Assembly (NCBI GenBank): GCA_041821285.1
Contig: JBGUER010000150.1
Span: 1 to 7,550, forward strand
Source of the DNA: JAJBWD01 sp041821285
Lineage (GTDB): Bacteria; Bacillota; Clostridia; Clostridiales; Clostridiaceae
Direction: 5' to 3'
DNA: 7,550 nt
Shown in pieces: positions 5,751 to 7,550 of the stretch (its first letter is position 1; every line of letters begins with the position of its first letter). The position numbers were made by a program, and so were the translations under genes. The notes beneath the pieces were generated by a model, which saw only the letters and a program-made list of their open reading frames with translations, had not been told where the DNA came from and made no database searches.

Positions 5751-6926
5751 TTAAGATTTTTGCTTATTTTTAGAAACTACATCGAATGCCACTGCACCCA
5801 AAAGTACTAATCCTTTAACGGTCATCTGCCAGTCACTTCCGACTCCTAATATGGACATACCATTATTTAAAACACCCATAACTAGTGCACCAATAATAGC
5901 ACCAAAAACTGTACCTACTCCACCATAAGCAGATGCCCCACCTATGAAACAAGCAGCTATAGCATCTAGCTCGAAATTAAGTCCTGCCTGAGGAGATGAA
6001 GAATTAATACGAGACGCAAACATCATACCTGCCACAGAAGCTAATACTCCCATATTTACATAAGCTAAAAATAAAACTCTATTTGTATTAATTCCAGAAA
6101 GTTTTGCTGCTTTCTCATTTCCACCCATAGCATAAATATATCTTCCTGGCACCGTTCTTGTTGTAAACACTGAATATACTATAACAAGTACACCCAAAAT
6201 AATTAGAGCTATAGGAATACCTTTATACGCTGCTAGCCAATAGAAAAATAAATTTATAACTCCTATCATAACTATTATCTGAATTGCAAATAAATAAATA
6301 GGTGTATTTTCGATATTATTCTTTTGTTTCTTTGACCTATTTTTAATCTGTACTACTAGATATAATGCTGATATAACTATTCCTACAACGATAGCTGTAA
6401 AATTTAACTCTAAACCAAATCCATGAAATATATCTGGTATAAACCCTGAACTAATATTTTGAAATTTTTCTGGAAAAGGAGCAAGAGTTAATCCTTTAAG
6501 CATGGTTATAGTAAGTCCTCTAAATATTAACATACCAGCTAGTGTAACTATGAAAGCAGGTATTCTTACATATGCTATCCAAAACCCTTGCCATATACCA
6601 ATAACTGCACCTAATAAAAGGCATATAAATATTGCAAGTACTATGTTCATCTTCATAGTTATCATAAGAGTACCAGCTATTGCACCTACTAAGGCACAAA
6701 GTGACCCTACCGATAAATCAATATTCCCTCCTGTTAAAATACAAATTGTCATTCCTACTGCTAAAATAAATACATAGGCATTTTGAAGGATCAAATTGGC
6801 AATATTCATAGGAACTAACAAAGTTCCATCTGTCTTAACTTGGAAAAATGCCATTATTAATATTAATGCTATAATCATTGCATATTGTCTTATATTATTC
6901 ATAAATATTTTTTTTATATTGTCCAT
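5751..6926 (-). CDS. mmsB: Monosaccharide ABC importer permease, MmsB/GguB (XylH-like) family
   Basis: A 391-residue inner-membrane permease of the sugar/branched-chain permease family (BPD_transp_2), at the usual length for MmsB/GguB/XylH. It is hydrophobic throughout with roughly ten or more membrane segments and a polar loop near 195-208. Family motifs are present: GGNIDLSVGS (66-75), YVRIPAFIVTLAGML (119-133), GRYIYAMGGNEKAAKLSGIN (261-280), IGGASAYGGVGTVFGA (328-343) and NNGMSILGVGSDWQ (354-367). Together these resemble MmsB/GguB more than ribose RbsC. It forms the channel for periplasmic-binding-protein-delivered sugars, powered by the ATPase encoded just upstream. Its ATG overlaps the ATPase stop by one base (TAATG) and has GGAGGG 6 bases before it, so the two are translationally coupled. 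The sugar (xylose, glucose, galactose or arabinose are usual) cannot be decided. Confidence 0.9.
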   Translation of the reverse strand: MDNIKKIFMNNIRQYAMIIALILIMAFFQVKTDGTLLVPMNIANLILQNAYVFILAVGMTICILTGGNIDLSVGSLCALVGAIAGTLMITMKMNIVLAIFICLLLGAVIGIWQGFWIAYVRIPAFIVTLAGMLIFRGLTITMLKGLTLAPFPEKFQNISSGFIPDIFHGFGLELNFTAIVVGIVISALYLVVQIKNRSKKQKNNIENTPIYLFAIQIIVMIGVINLFFYWLAAYKGIPIALIILGVLVIVYSVFTTRTVPGRYIYAMGGNEKAAKLSGINTNRVLFLAYVNMGVLASVAGMMFASRINSSSPQAGLNFELDAIAACFIGGASAYGGVGTVFGAIIGALVMGVLNNGMSILGVGSDWQMTVKGLVLLGAVAFDVVSKNKQKS

Positions 6927-7550
6927 TATTTTCCCTCCATATTACACTGCATTATACATTTCATTATGCTTTCTTGTGAAGCTTCTTCACTACTTAATTC
7001 CCCAACAATTTTTCCCTCATTCATTACATATATTCTATTGCAAATACCTAATATTTCAGGTAATTCAGAGGATATAAACATTATTGCTTTTCCTTGATCC
7101 GCAAGTTTTTGAATAATAGTATAAATTTCATATTTTGCACCTACATCTATTCCTCTTGTTGGTTCATCTAACATTAAAACTTCTGGGTCTGTGAATATCC
7201 ATTTACTTAAAACTACCTTTTGTTGATTTCCACCAGATAAATTTCCACATTTTTGATAGCTACTAGAAGATTTAATATTTAATTTTTTTCTATACTCTTC
7301 TGCAACCTGAATATCTTTATTATCATCTACAAATTTATTTTTGCTAATTTTTTTTAGATTTGCAAGGGATATATTGCCCATTATGTGTTGATTAAGCACA
7401 AGTCCTGAACTTTTCCTATCTTCTGTGCAATATGCAAGTCCACTATCTATTGCTTTTCTAACGCTATTTAAATGAATTTCTTTTCCATCTTTTATTATGG
7501 TTCCAGAGATACGTTTTCCAAAAGATTTTCCAAATATGCTCATAGCAAGT
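6926..7550 (-). CDS. mmsA: Monosaccharide ABC importer ATPase, MmsA/GguA (XylG-like), C-terminal part only
   Basis: The frame is open to the right window edge, so this is the last 207 residues of a protein that normally has about 500 residues and two fused nucleotide-binding domains. The visible part is most of the second domain. It shows the EDRKSSGL motif typical of sugar ATPases, signature LSGGNQQK, Walker B VLMLDEP with D-loop RGIDVGAKYEIY, and FISSELPEI, where the usual switch histidine is serine, as is normal for this family's second domain. Its Walker A lies outside the window. The methionine at 7543 (MSIFG) is internal, since the frame continues upstream as Leu-Ala. It energises the MmsB permease by ATP hydrolysis on the cytoplasmic face. 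A sugar-binding lipoprotein gene would be expected further upstream, to the right. Family assignment is firm; the exact sugar is unknown. Confidence 0.9.
   Translation of the reverse strand, partial: LAMSIFGKSFGKRISGTIIKDGKEIHLNSVRKAIDSGLAYCTEDRKSSGLVLNQHIMGNISLANLKKISKNKFVDDNKDIQVAEEYRKKLNIKSSSSYQKCGNLSGGNQQKVVLSKWIFTDPEVLMLDEPTRGIDVGAKYEIYTIIQKLADQGKAIMFISSELPEILGICNRIYVMNEGKIVGELSSEEASQESIMKCIMQCNMEGK

Noticed and set aside
5681..5776. Short plus-strand frame starting ATG AAT ATC in the importer 3' region
   Set aside because: About 30 codons, no ribosome binding site, and it runs antisense into the end of mmsB.
6502..7097. Plus-strand open frames opposite mmsA and mmsB
   Set aside because: They mirror the hydrophobic codons of the transporter genes; both real genes carry family motifs across their full visible length.
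1..7550. CRISPR array, insertion sequence, tRNA or rRNA
   Set aside because: No direct-repeat array, transposase motif, terminal repeats or structured RNA gene was seen on either strand.

Overview
The window looks like the chromosome of a low-GC Gram-positive anaerobe, most likely a Clostridium-type Firmicute. Base composition is strongly AT-rich, codons are A/T-ended, ribosome binding sites are strong (AGGAGG, GGAGGG, GGGAG), promoters carry extended -10 elements, and the protein families (CheA-like kinase with a CheX-type domain, HD-GYP, monosaccharide ABC importer) are common in clostridia. The species cannot be named from the sequence alone.

Layout from left to right. (1) 1-181 is mostly non-coding, with a possible 5' end of a further minus-strand gene running off the left edge. 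(2) 182-3504, minus strand, is a two-gene unit: a large membrane-bound CheA-like histidine kinase, read first, followed 26 bases later by a small ascorbate-type PTS EIIA protein. (3) 3505-3604 is a short divergent intergenic region with a good extended -10 promoter. (4) 3605-3976, plus strand, is a stand-alone CheY-like receiver. (5) 3982-4016 is a compact terminator shared by two convergent genes. (6) 4003-5511, minus strand, is a receiver-like/HD-GYP protein predicted to degrade cyclic di-GMP. (7) 5512-5750 is an intergenic region with the HD-GYP promoter, a possible Spo0A box, a strong terminator hairpin and a GC-rich hairpin. (8) 5751-7550, minus strand, holds the permease and the 3' part of the ATPase gene of an MmsAB/Ggu-type monosaccharide importer; the rest of the operon lies beyond the right edge.

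Functional reading. The kinase, the CheY-like receiver and the HD-GYP protein look like one signalling island. The kinase has an extracytoplasmic sensor, HAMP, PAS-like, HPt and CheA-type ATPase domains. In place of the CheW-binding domain of a chemotaxis CheA it ends in a CheX-like phosphatase domain. It may therefore both phosphorylate and dephosphorylate the divergently encoded receiver. The receiver and HD-GYP genes share a nearly identical double -10 promoter arrangement, suggesting co-expression. The PTS EIIA behind the kinase and the sugar importer next door hint at a link to carbohydrate status. That link is inference from gene order. No mobile element, CRISPR array, rRNA or tRNA was seen.
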